A stretch of DNA of 64,000 bases from Microvirga alba (GCF_015694465.1 NZ_JADQDO010000001.1:62001-126000); one strand, 5' to 3'; shown: positions 28,383 to 37,242, numbered from the stretch's first letter. Notes: generated by a model from the letters alone, not told the origin. Numbers and translations are program-made.

Positions 28383-29189
28383 TTACCACGCCGGAATGAT
28401 GGCGCCCTTGAAGCGGGTGTCGAGGAAGGCTGAGACTTCAGGCGACTGGTAGGACGCGACGAAGGTCTTCACTTCCGCGCGGTTTTCGTCGCCCTGACGG
28501 GCGGCGATGAAGTTCGCGTAAGGATTGCCCTCCCGCTTCTCGACGGCAATCGTGTCCTTGCGGATGTCGAGGCCGGCATTGACTGCGTGATCGGTGTTGA
28601 TCACGGCGGCGTCGAGATCCGGCAGGGCGCGCGGCAGTTGGGCTGCGTCGAGCGCGGAGAATTGAATGCCCTTCGGATTCTCGGCGATGTCGAGAAGGCT
28701 TGGCGAGAGACCCTTGCCGTCTTTCAGCTTGATGAGGCCTTGCGCGGCCAGAAGGTTCAGCGCGCGGCCACCATTGCTCGGATCGTTCGGAATGCCGACC
28801 TTCGCGCCCTTCGGCAGATCGGCGACGGCCTTCACCTTCTTCGAGTAAAGCCCGATCGGCTGCACGAAGGTGAATCCGACAGGCACGATCTTGTATCCCC
28901 GCGCCGCGATCTGCGCATCGAGATAGGGCTTGTGCTGGAACGCATTGGCGTCGAGATCGCCACGAGCGAGCGCCTCGTTGACGAGCGCGTAGTCCGAGAA
29001 GGGAACGAGCTGCACGGTCAAGCCCTTGGTGGCCGCGACCTTCTTGACGACCTGTGCCACGTCCTCTTCTGCGCCGGACATGACGCCGACCTTGATGGTC
29101 TGGTCGGCCGCGGCCGGGAGCGTGGTCGCGAGCGCCGCCCCAAGGGCGAAGGACGCGGACAGAAGGGTGCGACGGGTGAAATCGAACAT
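28383..29189 (-). CDS. metQ: MetQ/NlpA-family methionine-binding protein
   Basis: Substrate-binding protein of the methionine ABC importer family, 268 residues. The mature part has VGVMSGAEEDVAQVV, DANAFQHKPYLD, VGIPNDPSNGGRALNLL and NPYANFIAARQGDE, as in MetQ. The signal region MFDFTRRTLLSASFALG has two arginines and ends in AAAD with no lipobox cysteine, so the protein looks like a soluble or Tat-exported form rather than a lipoprotein. metN and metI do not flank it. A SAM-II-like riboswitch lies about 200 bases upstream, which supports a methionine role. Other NlpA members bind related amino acids. Confidence 0.9.
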   Translation of the reverse strand: MFDFTRRTLLSASFALGAALATTLPAAADQTIKVGVMSGAEEDVAQVVKKVAATKGLTVQLVPFSDYALVNEALARGDLDANAFQHKPYLDAQIAARGYKIVPVGFTFVQPIGLYSKKVKAVADLPKGAKVGIPNDPSNGGRALNLLAAQGLIKLKDGKGLSPSLLDIAENPKGIQFSALDAAQLPRALPDLDAAVINTDHAVNAGLDIRKDTIAVEKREGNPYANFIAARQGDENRAEVKTFVASYQSPEVSAFLDTRFKGAIIPAW

Positions 29190-29200
29190 GATGAGACCTT

Positions 29201-29359
29201 TCAGGCAAAGTTCGTCCGCGACTGAGCAAAGCCGGGCATGTGGTTCAGGACGGGAGAGGGAAGGATTACGCCGTGAGGCGACAACACCCGCTGGTCGGTG
29301 CAAGCATCAGGCTCGTCTGGGATGTCGGCATCTGTGGGATAAGGCGCGTCATGGCACAT
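29201..29359 (-). CDS. Possible small ORF between the SAM-II riboswitch and metQ
   Basis: 52-codon frame starting MCHDAPYPTDADIPDEPD, with an AGGA-like site 4 to 5 bases before its ATG and ending 11 bases before the metQ ATG. Its start lies 31 bases downstream of the riboswitch, the distance at which SAM-II elements usually act. A second, overlapping 28-codon frame (29266-29352, minus) ends SGCCRLTA with adjacent cysteines, like a Cys-sensing leader peptide. I cannot tell whether either is translated, and the composition is not clearly coding. Confidence 0.25.
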   Translation of the reverse strand: MCHDAPYPTDADIPDEPDACTDQRVLSPHGVILPSPVLNHMPGFAQSRTNFA

Positions 29360-29390
29360 CGATCCTGTGAACCACGAGGCGGGTTACGCT

Positions 29391-29450
29391 CCGTGGCGCT
29401 TTAGCGTTTGATGACGCGGCGCAAGCTGCTCGTCTCAAATCACCGCGGCT
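29391..29450 (-). ncRNA. SAM-II riboswitch
   Basis: On the minus strand the element reads CGCGGTGATTTG, then CTTGC, then CCGCG, then CAAACGCTAAAG. The CGCGG and CCGCG arms can form the 5-base P1 stem, and the GTGATTTG, CTTGC and CGCTAAAG blocks match the alphaproteobacterial SAM-II consensus as I recall it. It lies upstream of metQ, a typical target. The 202-base distance to metQ is longer than usual. Confidence 0.8.
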
Positions 29451-29519
29451 TCCGACCGGTCGAAAACCGTCCGGGAGCAGGGATACAGTGACATTCCGGT
29501 TCTTCCCTGTCAATTAAAA

Positions 29520-29537
29520 CGTTCTTTTAAAAGAACG
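29520..29537. promoter_or_regulatory. Perfect 18-base palindrome upstream of metQ
   Basis: CGTTCTTTTAAAAGAACG is a perfect palindrome. It ends 6 bases before a TTGACA box (29513-29508, minus strand) that may be the metQ -35 element. The position fits an operator for an activator or repressor. From here to the stop of the polyprenyl synthase gene (29711) I see no gene. Confidence 0.5.
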
Positions 29538-29710
29538 ACACGAAAGAGAAGGAAGGCCTATTCTGCGAGAATATGGGAGAAAAATGTAACGTAATCGCGC
29601 GCCTTGGCCCGACTTCACGCGCTAAAGGGCGCGCTTTGGCGCGGAATCGGATTCGTGCCGCGACAGCGCGTTCGTTGCGGAGAACGCTCTTGTTGGGTGA
29701 AAAGGTGAGC

Positions 29711-30730
29711 TTAATGGGCCCGGGCGATGCAGAAATCGACCGTATCCAGCAGGGCCTGCTTCATCGGGCCGTTCGGGAACAGGGCCAGAGCGTCCCGCGC
29801 CATGGCGCCGTAATGGCGGGCGCGCTCGACGGTGTCTTCCAGTGCCCGATGGCGGCGCATGATGGCGATGGCCTGGTCGAGATCGTTGTCCTCGATTTCG
29901 CCCCGTTCGAGAACCCGCTTCCAGAAGGCACGCTCTTCGCCCGAGCCCCGGCGGAAAGACAGGACCACCGGAAGGGTGATCTTGCCCTCGCGGAAATCGT
30001 CGCCGACGTTCTTGCCCAGGTTCGCGGCCTTGCCGCCATAATCCAGCGCATCGTCGATGAGCTGGAAGGCGATGCCGAGATTCATGCCGTAGGAGCGGCA
30101 GGCGGTCTGCTCCGCCTTGGGACGCTCCCCGATGACCGGGCCGACTTCGCAAGCGGCGGCGAAGAGTTCCGCCGTCTTGCCGCGGATGACGGCGAGGTAC
30201 TCGTCCTCGGTCGTCTCCGTGTTCTTGGCGGCAGCAAGCTGCATCACCTCGCCTTCCGCGATCACGGTGGCGGCAGCGGACAGGATGTCGAGGGCGCGCA
30301 AGGAGCCCACCTCCACCATCATGCGGAAGGCCTGGCCGAGAAGGAAATCGCCCACGAGGACGCTCGCCTCGTTGCCCCACTTGATGCGTGCGGCGATCTT
30401 TCCCCGGCGCATGTCGCTCTCGTCCACCACATCGTCGTGGAGGAGGGTGGCGGTGTGCATGAACTCGACGCTTGCGGCGAGCTTCACGTGGCCGTCACCC
30501 CGGTAACCCGACAGGTCCGCCGTCGCGAGGGTCAGCATGGGGCGAAGACGTTTGCCGCCCGACGAGATGAGATGGTTTGCCACTTCCGGGATCATGGTGA
30601 CGTCGGATCCCGTGCGCGACAGGATCATCGCATTGACCCGCTCCATGTCCGAGGTCACAAGAGAGACGAGCCTCTCGATGCTTGCATTCTTCTCGGGATG
30701 CTTCTCTTCGAAAGGAACGACGACGCCCAC
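29711..30730 (-). CDS. ispB: Polyprenyl diphosphate synthase (ubiquinone side chain)
   Basis: Trans-isoprenyl diphosphate synthase of 339 residues. The first aspartate-rich motif is LLHDDVVDESD (Asp99, Asp100, Asp103) and the second is QLIDDALDYGG (Asp226, Asp227, Asp230). The residues before the first motif (SVEFMHTATL) are small enough for a long product, fitting octaprenyl or decaprenyl diphosphate for ubiquinone. The start is GTG; the next Met is far inside the protein. It is divergent from the DUF2007 gene with 111 bases between them. Confidence 0.92.
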   Translation of the reverse strand: MGVVVPFEEKHPEKNASIERLVSLVTSDMERVNAMILSRTGSDVTMIPEVANHLISSGGKRLRPMLTLATADLSGYRGDGHVKLAASVEFMHTATLLHDDVVDESDMRRGKIAARIKWGNEASVLVGDFLLGQAFRMMVEVGSLRALDILSAAATVIAEGEVMQLAAAKNTETTEDEYLAVIRGKTAELFAAACEVGPVIGERPKAEQTACRSYGMNLGIAFQLIDDALDYGGKAANLGKNVGDDFREGKITLPVVLSFRRGSGEERAFWKRVLERGEIEDNDLDQAIAIMRRHRALEDTVERARHYGAMARDALALFPNGPMKQALLDTVDFCIARAH

Positions 30731-30841
30731 GCCTCAAACCCGGGTTGCCGGCCGATAGAGCCGGTAGGAACAGAAAGACACCGTGGCATGATGCTTTCCA
30801 TGCTGCAACGCAAGAGATTGCCGGAAAGGAACCAGGACCCG

Positions 30842-31066
30842 ATGGTCGAAATCGTCCGCACCAACGATCTCGTTCTGATCGGCTTCCTACAATCCTTGTT
30901 GGAGAACGCCAATATCCCTGTTCTCGTTGCGGATACGCATATCAGCTCCCTGGAGGGGATGATTGGTGCTTTTCCGCGCCGGATCCTGGTTCCTGACGAT
31001 CATGCCGCCCAGGCCCGCCGCCTGATCCGGGACGCTGGCCATGCAGCCGAGCTGCGGCATGGTTGA
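30842..31066 (+). CDS. DUF2007 domain protein
   Basis: 74-residue protein covering a whole DUF2007 (putative signal transducing) domain: VEIVRTNDLVLIGFLQSLLENANIPVLVADTHISSLEG and a C-terminal RRILVPDDHAAQARRLIRDAG. The ATG at MVEIVRTND was chosen because the family starts there and an AGGA site lies upstream. In-frame ATGs a few codons earlier are possible, but the long frame further upstream is spurious, being antisense to ispB. It overlaps the methyltransferase gene by 8 bases. Function unknown; the pairing with the polyprenyl synthase and methyltransferase is conserved in the order. Confidence 0.85.
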   Translation: MVEIVRTNDLVLIGFLQSLLENANIPVLVADTHISSLEGMIGAFPRRILVPDDHAAQARRLIRDAGHAAELRHG

Positions 31067-31799
31067 GACGACGGCCGATTCGCTCCTTGGCGGGCGGGTT
31101 CGGCTGCTCCAACCGGCAAAGGGACACCGCGCCGGGACGGATGCGGTCCTGCTTGCCGCCGCCGCTCCCGTCAAACCGGGCGACGTGGTGGTCGATGCCG
31201 GCGCTGCGACCGGCGCGGTCGGCCTGATGGTGGCGGCGCGGGAGAGGGCCGCGCATCTCGTCTTCGTCGAGCGTGACCCTGTTCTGGCCGAACTCTGTCG
31301 CCGGAACGGCAATCTCAATCAGGTCAACGCCCATGTGGCGGTCGCGGACCTTTTGGACCGCTCGTCCTGGCCGGATGCTGGCGTGTTTCCCGAGCGCGCC
31401 GATCTGGTTCTCACCAACCCGCCTTTCCTTGAAGAGGGGCGGGCACGGATCTCGCCCGATACGCGCCGCGCCGCCGCCCATGCGTTGCCCGAAGGCGGGC
31501 TCGAGGCCTGGATGAAGGCCTGCATCGGCTTGCTCAAGCCGAAGGGACGGCTCGTCGTCATTCATCGCGCCGACCGCACGGCCGATTGTCTGTCGGCCCT
31601 CGGGAAGGGCCTCGGCGGCGTCGAACTGCGCTTCGTTCACCCGAGCGCCGATCAGCCCGCGATCCGCGTGCTGCTCTCGGCGGTAAAGGGCAGCCGCGCT
31701 CCCTTAAGCGTTCTGTCGCCGGTCATTCTGAACGGTGCGGACGGCCGGTTCACCCCTCACGCCGAGGCGCTTCACCGGGGCGAGGTCACTCTCCCATGA
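31059..31799 (+). CDS. TrmN6-like SAM-dependent methyltransferase
   Basis: 246-residue class I methyltransferase. Motif I is VDAGAATGAVGL, followed by the acidic residue of FVERD, and the catalytic LTNPPFLEEG (NPPF) typical of N6-adenine or exocyclic-amine methylation. The arrangement, including DSLLGGRVRLLQPAKGHRAGTDAVLLAAA at the N terminus, matches tRNA1(Val) A37 N6-methyltransferase (TrmN6/YfiC). The TGA of DUF2007 lies within its first codons, so the two are translationally coupled. An ATG 18 bases upstream is an alternative start. Confidence 0.85.
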   Translation: MVETTADSLLGGRVRLLQPAKGHRAGTDAVLLAAAAPVKPGDVVVDAGAATGAVGLMVAARERAAHLVFVERDPVLAELCRRNGNLNQVNAHVAVADLLDRSSWPDAGVFPERADLVLTNPPFLEEGRARISPDTRRAAAHALPEGGLEAWMKACIGLLKPKGRLVVIHRADRTADCLSALGKGLGGVELRFVHPSADQPAIRVLLSAVKGSRAPLSVLSPVILNGADGRFTPHAEALHRGEVTLP

Positions 31800-31825
31800 A
31801 AAACGGGCGCCCCGAAGGCGCCCGT
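31799..31825 (-). terminator. Intrinsic terminator of the small secreted protein gene
   Basis: Perfect 9-base stem ACGGGCGCC/GGCGCCCGT with a 5-base loop; on the minus strand it continues into TTTTTC. It begins at the stop of the convergent methyltransferase gene. Confidence 0.8.
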
Positions 31826-31848
31826 GATCTCGCGATAAAAACGGTGTG

Positions 31849-32112
31849 TCAGCGGCAGACGCGAACCGGACGCTGGACCCACACGAAGCCGTTCCAGTAA
31901 CGCTGCATGCGCGTCCAGCAGCGCGGGGCGACATAGGCCGGGCGGTAATGGCCGGGGGGGCGCCGATAATGCGGACGGCCATAGGCCCCCGGCGGACGAT
32001 GATCATATCGCCCATAGCCCGGCTGATAAGGCTGGGCCGAGGCAGGCTGCGAAGCCAGGGAGCCCAGCCCCAGGGCGGCTAGTCCAACAAAGCCGAAAAG
32101 AATTTTGCGCAT
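31849..32112 (-). CDS. Small exported Tyr/Pro/Arg-rich protein
   Basis: 87 residues. A clear signal peptide (MRKILFGFVGLAALGLGSLA, cleavage near ASA-Q at about residue 26) precedes a mature part rich in Tyr, Pro, Arg and His, with a C-terminal segment RCWTRMQRYWNGFVWVQRPVRVC whose two cysteines could form a disulfide. Such small secreted proteins with a WNGF-type tail are common in Hyphomicrobiales, with no function known to me. It has its own terminator and is transcribed divergently from the S49 protease gene. Confidence 0.75.
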   Translation of the reverse strand: MRKILFGFVGLAALGLGSLASQPASAQPYQPGYGRYDHRPPGAYGRPHYRRPPGHYRPAYVAPRCWTRMQRYWNGFVWVQRPVRVCR

Positions 32113-32270
32113 ATGACTCTCTCCTCAATTCCGGGCCGCCGGGTGCGATGCAACACCCTATCGGCAGGGCCGTTATCCAGGATTGAGAGTTTAGGGAGAC
32201 TTAACTGAACGCAATCCGACCCATTCCCTAAAGGAACGTTCATCTTGGGAAGGTCCCTGGCCCGCACTAC

Positions 32271-33161
32271 ATGGGACTGATGATTCCCATTTCCCTCTCC
32301 GCGATGCTGCCGGATCGCCTGCAGTTCCTTCTTCCTCCCCGCTTCCGGGCGCATCACCCGCTGGTGCCGGTCGTGCGTCTCGCGGGGCCGATCGGCTCGA
32401 TCCTTCCGTTTCGGGCCGGGCTCGCGGTGTCGACCGCCGCGCCGGTGCTGGAGCGGGCTTTTTCAGTGTCCGGCGCGCGGGCGGTGGCCATCGTCATCAA
32501 CTCGCCGGGCGGCTCGGCGGCGCAATCCCACCTGATTTTCAAGCGCATCCGCGATCATGCCGAGGAAAAAAAGCTCCCCGTCTTCGCCTTCGTGGAGGAT
32601 GCGGCGGCCTCCGGCGGCTACATGATCGCCTGCGCGGCGGATGAGATTTTCGCGGATCCGGCCTCCATCGTCGGCTCGATCGGCGTCGTTTCGGCCAGCT
32701 TCGGGTTTGACAAGCTCATCGAACGCTTCGGCATCGAGCGCCGCGTCCATACGGCGGGTGAGAAGAAGGCGATGCTCGACCCGTTCCGGCCTGAAAACCC
32801 CACGGATGTGGAGCGCCTGGAGGATCTCCAGCGTCGCATCCATGAGGTTTTCGTCAAGCTCGTCCGATCTCGCCGTGGCGGGAAGCTGAAGGAGGACAAC
32901 GGCGACCTCTTCTCCGGAGCCTTCTGGGTTGGCGCGGAAGCGGTGGAGCTCGGCCTCGTCGACGGTTTGGGCGATATTCGCTCGGTTTTGCGCCAGCGCT
33001 TCGGCGAGGCGGTTCAGCTGCGCATGATCGAGCCGCCGCGTCCGGCCCTGTTCGGCCGCCTCTTCGGTCGCCGCTCTTTCAGCCAGAGCAGTCTGTTCGA
33101 TCCGGCCGAGGCCCTCGGGGTGATCGAGGACCGCGCCGCTTGGGCGCGGTTGGGGCTATAA
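32271..33161 (+). CDS. S49-family (SohB/SppA-like) serine protease
   Basis: 296-residue protein with the S49 Ser-Lys dyad: nucleophile Ser114 in DAAASGGYMIACAADEI and Lys166 in TAGEKKAMLDPF, spaced 52 residues apart as in short single-domain SppA. INSPGGSAAQS and PASIVGSIGVV are also conserved. The N terminus is only moderately hydrophobic, so a true membrane anchor is uncertain. Family members digest cleaved signal peptides or act in membrane protein quality control. It is upstream of glyQ, with a REP-like hairpin between. Confidence 0.88.
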   Translation: MGLMIPISLSAMLPDRLQFLLPPRFRAHHPLVPVVRLAGPIGSILPFRAGLAVSTAAPVLERAFSVSGARAVAIVINSPGGSAAQSHLIFKRIRDHAEEKKLPVFAFVEDAAASGGYMIACAADEIFADPASIVGSIGVVSASFGFDKLIERFGIERRVHTAGEKKAMLDPFRPENPTDVERLEDLQRRIHEVFVKLVRSRRGGKLKEDNGDLFSGAFWVGAEAVELGLVDGLGDIRSVLRQRFGEAVQLRMIEPPRPALFGRLFGRRSFSQSSLFDPAEALGVIEDRAAWARLGL

Positions 33162-33166
33162 GTATT

Positions 33167-33194
33167 CCTGCTGTCATTCGGGAATGACGGCAGG
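33167..33194. repeat. REP-like hairpin after the S49 protease gene
   Basis: CCTGCTGTCATTC/GAATGACGGCAGG with a 2-base loop; all pairs match except one T-G. A short palindrome of the GTCATTCC family. Confidence 0.65.
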
Positions 33195-33275
33195 GGGCCA
33201 TGTCCTCTCACGCTTGACTTGAGCCGCCCCGCGTCACAAGGGTTCGGCTGAAATCTTCAATCATCGGACGCCGAC

Positions 33276-34217
33276 ATGACGAGCGAACCCGCGCATATGA
33301 ATCCTGCGCGCTCCTTCCAGGGGCTGATTCTCACGCTTCAGCGCTATTGGGCCGAGCAGGGTTGCGTCATCATGCAGCCCTACGACATGGAAATGGGCGC
33401 GGGCACGTTCCACCCGGCGACCACCTTGCGGGCGCTCGGCCCCAAGCCCTGGCGCGCGGCCTATGTGCAGCCCTCGCGCCGCCCGAAGGACGGGCGTTAT
33501 GGCGAGAACCCGAACCGGCTGCAGCATTATTACCAGTTTCAGGTGATCCTGAAGCCGAACCCGCCGAACATCCAGGACCTTTACGTGAAGTCGCTGGAGG
33601 CCATCGGCATCGACACCGGCATCCACGACATCCGCTTCGTGGAGGACGATTGGGAGAGCCCGACACTCGGTGCCTGGGGTCTGGGTTGGGAATGCTGGTG
33701 CGACGGCATGGAAGTGTCGCAATTCACCTACTTCCAGCAGGTCGCGGGTTTCGAGGTTGCGCCGGTCGCGGGCGAGCTGACCTACGGCCTCGAGCGCCTT
33801 GCCATGTATCTGCAGGGCGTCGAGTCGATCTACGACCTCAACTTCAACGGGCTTGAAGGCGACAAGAAGGTCACCTACGGCGACGTGTTCCTGCAGGCCG
33901 AGCAGGAATATTCGCGGCACAATTTCGAATATGCCGATACCGAAATGCTGTTCCGCCATTTCCGCGACGCGGAGGCCGCCTGCCGCAAGTATCTGGAGGA
34001 CGGCGAGCCGAAGCCGGGTTCGAACGATAGCCGCCACCTCATGGCACTGCCGGCCTACGACCAGTGCATCAAGGCAAGCCACGTCTTCAACCTGCTCGAT
34101 GCCCGCGGCGTGATCTCGGTCACCGAACGCCAGAGCTACATCCTGCGCGTCCGCGAACTGGCGAAGGCCTGCGGCGCGGCTTGGCTGAAGACAGAGGGGG
34201 GAGGCGCTTCCGCCTGA
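33276..34217 (+). CDS. glyQ: Glycyl-tRNA synthetase alpha subunit
   Basis: Catalytic subunit of the bacterial alpha2beta2 glycyl-tRNA synthetase, 313 residues. Class II motifs are clear: [64 protein letters not shown] (motif 2) and [15 protein letters not shown] (motif 3). An in-frame ATG seven codons later (MNPARSFQG) is an alternative start. It is followed 48 bases later by glyS in the usual operon. Confidence 0.97.
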   Translation: MTSEPAHMNPARSFQGLILTLQRYWAEQGCVIMQPYDMEMGAGTFHPATTLRALGPKPWRAAYVQPSRRPKDGRYGENPNRLQHYYQFQVILKPNPPNIQDLYVKSLEAIGIDTGIHDIRFVEDDWESPTLGAWGLGWECWCDGMEVSQFTYFQQVAGFEVAPVAGELTYGLERLAMYLQGVESIYDLNFNGLEGDKKVTYGDVFLQAEQEYSRHNFEYADTEMLFRHFRDAEAACRKYLEDGEPKPGSNDSRHLMALPAYDQCIKASHVFNLLDARGVISVTERQSYILRVRELAKACGAAWLKTEGGGASA

Positions 34218-34265
34218 CCGACAGGCTGACCGCACCCTCCCTTCACTCAAGCACTGAACATTCCC

Positions 34266-36443
34266 ATGCCCGATCTTCTCCTCGAACTCTTTTCCGAAGA
34301 AATCCCCGCCCGGATGCAACGGCGTGCGGCGGAGGATTTGAAGAAGCTTGTGACCGATGCGCTGGTGGAGCGCGGCTTCGTCTATGAGGGCGCGCAGGCC
34401 TTCGCGACGCCGCGCCGCCTGACGCTCAACATCGTCGGCCTGCCCGTGAAGGGCCAGGATGTGCGCGAGGAGCGCAAAGGTCCCCGCGTCGGCGCGCCGG
34501 AGGCGGCGGTCCAGGGCTTCCTGAAAGGGGCGGGGCTGACCTCGCTCGACCAGGCGAAGATCGAGACCGATCCGAAAAAGGGCGAGTTCTACGTCGCGAT
34601 CATCGAAAAGCCTGGCCTGCCGACGCAGGACGTGCTCGCCGAGATCCTGCCGCAGATCATCAAGACCTTCCCGTGGCCGAAATCCATGCGTTCGGGCGCG
34701 GCTTCCACCGAGCCCGGCGCATTGCGCTGGGTGCGCCCGCTGCAGTCTATCGTCTGCACCTTTGGGCCTGAGACGGAGGAGCCGGAAGTGGTCCGGTTCC
34801 AGGTTGACGGCATCGTCGCGGGCGACATCACCTATGGCCATCGCTTCATGGCCCCCGGCCCGATCCGTGTGAAGCGCTTCGACGATTACGTCGTGGCGCT
34901 GGAACGCGCGAAGGTCGTGCTCGATGCCGACCGCCGCAAGGACATCATCCTGCACGACGCCAAGGACCTCGCTTTCGCGCAGGGGCTGGAACTCGTCGAG
35001 GATGAGGGCCTGCTCGAAGAGGTCGCGGGCCTCGTCGAATGGCCCGTGGTGCTGATGGGTTCGTTCGACGAAACCTTTTTGGGCATCCCGCCGGAGGTGA
35101 TCCGCACCACCATCCGCGCCAACCAGAAGTGTTTCGTGCTGCGCGACCCGCGCACCGACAAACTCGCCAACAAGTTCCTGCTGACGTCGAACCTCATCGC
35201 GAAGGACGGCGGCAAGACGATTGTCGGCGGCAACGAGCGCGTGGTGCGCGCCCGTCTCTCCGACGCGAAGTTCTTCTGGGAGACCGACCAGAAGACGAAG
35301 CTCGAAGACCGGCTGGAAAAGCTGAAGAGCATCGTCTTCCACGAAAAGCTCGGAACGCAATACGAGCGCGTGGAGCGCATCGCCGCTTTGGCGAAAGAGC
35401 TCGCGCCCATCGTCGGCGCTGAGCCCGCTTTGGCTGAGCGCGCCGCGCGTCTCGCCAAGGCCGATCTCGTCACCGAAATGGTTGGCGAGTTCCCCGAATT
35501 GCAGGGCCTGATGGGGCGCTATTACGCGACGCTGCAGGGCGAGGACCTGAGCGTCGCCGCCGCCATCGAGGAGCACTACAAACCGCTCGGCCCCTCCGAC
35601 CGCGTGCCGACCGATCCTGTGTCGGTTGCTGTGGCGTTGGCGGACAAGATCGACACGCTCGTGGGCTTCTGGGCGATTGATGAAAAGCCGACGGGATCGA
35701 AGGACCCGTACGCGCTGCGCCGCGCGGCGTTGGGTGTGATTAGGCTAGCTTTGGAGAATGATTTTAGACTGGGGCTAGCTGACGTTTTCGTCCGTCACCT
35801 CAGCAAGGATACTATAGAGTTCAAAACTAAGTTTGTTGACACGCCTGAGGGGTTAAGTGCTGGCGAGAAGTTCGCCACTTTCCCTGAAAGGATGAAAGCT
35901 TCAATCTCGGAGGACCTCCTCTCCTTCTTCGCCGACCGCCTCAAAGTCTATCTCCGCGATCAAGGCGCGCGGCATGATCTCATCGACGCCGTGTTCGCGC
36001 TCGAAGGCCAGGACGACCTGCTCATGATCGTCCGCCGCGTCGAGGCGCTCGGGCGCTTCCTCGATACGGAAGACGGCACGAACCTTCTCGCCGGATTTCG
36101 CCGCGCGGCGAACATCCTGCGTATCGAGGAGAAGAAGGACGGCAAGGCTTACGACGGCGAGCCGAATCGCGAACTCATCCATGAGCGCGGCCTGCCCGAA
36201 GAGAAGGTTCTTTTCGAGGTTCTGGAGGCTGCCTCCCGCCATGCTCGCGAACATGTGAGCAAGGAGGATTTCGAGGGCGCGATGAAGGCGCTTGCCGAAC
36301 TTCGCCCGGCTGTGGACGCGTTTTTCGACAAGGTCACGGTCAATGCGGAGGATCCGGCCCTGCGCGAGAACCGTCTCAAGCTCCTCAACGCCATCCGCGA
36401 GGCAACGCGCAGCGTAGCGGATTTTTCGCGGATCGAAGGCTAA
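34266..36443 (+). CDS. glyS: Glycyl-tRNA synthetase beta subunit
   Basis: tRNA-binding subunit, 725 residues. The N terminus [22 protein letters not shown], the central [25 protein letters not shown], the HD-like [34 protein letters not shown] and the C-terminal [25 protein letters not shown] all match. Around codons 490-548 (see findings, 35735-35910) the DNA uses rare codons such as TTA, CTA, ATA and AGA, unlike the rest of the gene, although the frame is intact and the protein remains collinear with the family. Confidence 0.96.
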   Translation: MPDLLLELFSEEIPARMQRRAAEDLKKLVTDALVERGFVYEGAQAFATPRRLTLNIVGLPVKGQDVREERKGPRVGAPEAAVQGFLKGAGLTSLDQAKIETDPKKGEFYVAIIEKPGLPTQDVLAEILPQIIKTFPWPKSMRSGAASTEPGALRWVRPLQSIVCTFGPETEEPEVVRFQVDGIVAGDITYGHRFMAPGPIRVKRFDDYVVALERAKVVLDADRRKDIILHDAKDLAFAQGLELVEDEGLLEEVAGLVEWPVVLMGSFDETFLGIPPEVIRTTIRANQKCFVLRDPRTDKLANKFLLTSNLIAKDGGKTIVGGNERVVRARLSDAKFFWETDQKTKLEDRLEKLKSIVFHEKLGTQYERVERIAALAKELAPIVGAEPALAERAARLAKADLVTEMVGEFPELQGLMGRYYATLQGEDLSVAAAIEEHYKPLGPSDRVPTDPVSVAVALADKIDTLVGFWAIDEKPTGSKDPYALRRAALGVIRLALENDFRLGLADVFVRHLSKDTIEFKTKFVDTPEGLSAGEKFATFPERMKASISEDLLSFFADRLKVYLRDQGARHDLIDAVFALEGQDDLLMIVRRVEALGRFLDTEDGTNLLAGFRRAANILRIEEKKDGKAYDGEPNRELIHERGLPEEKVLFEVLEAASRHAREHVSKEDFEGAMKALAELRPAVDAFFDKVTVNAEDPALRENRLKLLNAIREATRSVADFSRIEG

Positions 36444-36540
36444 GAAGCATTTCCGGTATGGCTGTTGCATGATGGGCACAGCCATGCCGCCAGCTTCGCG
36501 TTAGGCAAGCGGCAACTCCGTTACTTCCCCCGGGACTGCC

Positions 36541-37191
36541 ATGATGCTCCGCCGACTCCTCCTCGTTGCTCTGTTGGGCGCGCCGCTTGCTGCCTGCCAA
36601 ACCGCGCAAGCGCCCCAGCCTTTCGAGGTCGCCTCCACGGATGATTCCGGCTGGTATATCGGCTCCATTCCCGACAAGCCGTTCGATGTGCCGCTGGTCG
36701 ATCGCAACAAGATGGACCCGAAATACGAGCGCCAGACGGTCGAGTACAAGGGCGGCGAGAAGCCGGGCAGCATCGTGGTCGATATCGACGAGCGTTTCCT
36801 CTATCTCGTCGAGCCCGAGGGCAAGGCCGTGCGCTACGGGGTCGGCGTCGGCAAGCAGGGCTTTTCCTGGAAGGGCATCGCCTCGGTTGGTCGCAAGGGC
36901 GTCTGGCCCGCCTGGTCACCCACCAAGACCATGGTCGGCATCAAGCCGGACCTGCCGCGCTACCGCGAGGCCGGGCTCGACAATCCGCTCGGCGCGCGTG
37001 CCCTCTATCTGCATCAGAACGGCGCGGACATCCTCTTCCGCATCCACGGCACCAACGAACCCTGGAGCATCGGCGAGCAGATGTCCTCTGGCTGCGTGCG
37101 CATGCTGAACGAGGACGTCGTCGATCTCTACGAGCGCGTTCCGGTCGGCACGACGGTTTATGTAAAGCGCAATGGGCGCTACCGAGTCTAA
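36541..37191 (+). CDS. L,D-transpeptidase lipoprotein (YkuD)
   Basis: Envelope enzyme of 216 residues that makes 3-3 cross-links in peptidoglycan or attaches proteins to it. The signal ends in a lipobox LAAC with Cys19. The YkuD catalytic motif runs from HGTNEPWSIG (His169) to SSGCVRM (Cys185). Length is normal for the single-domain type. It is followed by a clear terminator. An ATG one codon later is an alternative start. Confidence 0.93.
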   Translation: MMLRRLLLVALLGAPLAACQTAQAPQPFEVASTDDSGWYIGSIPDKPFDVPLVDRNKMDPKYERQTVEYKGGEKPGSIVVDIDERFLYLVEPEGKAVRYGVGVGKQGFSWKGIASVGRKGVWPAWSPTKTMVGIKPDLPRYREAGLDNPLGARALYLHQNGADILFRIHGTNEPWSIGEQMSSGCVRMLNEDVVDLYERVPVGTTVYVKRNGRYRV

Positions 37192-37213
37192 CCCTCCGAC
37201 GCGTTGGATGAAT

Positions 37214-37242
37214 TCGAATGGCTGGGCATGTCCCGGCCATTT
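37214..37242 (+). terminator. Intrinsic terminator of the L,D-transpeptidase gene
   Basis: Hairpin AATGGCTGGG/CCCGGCCATT followed by TTTTGTTTT, nearly identical to the hairpin behind gcvPB. The stretch from here to ppdK is otherwise without a gene; it contains a second GC hairpin. Confidence 0.85.

Noticed and set aside
29573-30841. Long N-terminal extension of the DUF2007 gene
   Set aside because: It is antisense to the polyprenyl synthase, with no family similarity, while the 74-residue form starts exactly at the domain.
33261-35576. 771-codon open frame antisense to glyQ/glyS
   Set aside because: It lies wholly opposite two certain genes, its product is rich in His/Arg/Asp with no family motif, and high-GC genes commonly leave the opposite strand open.
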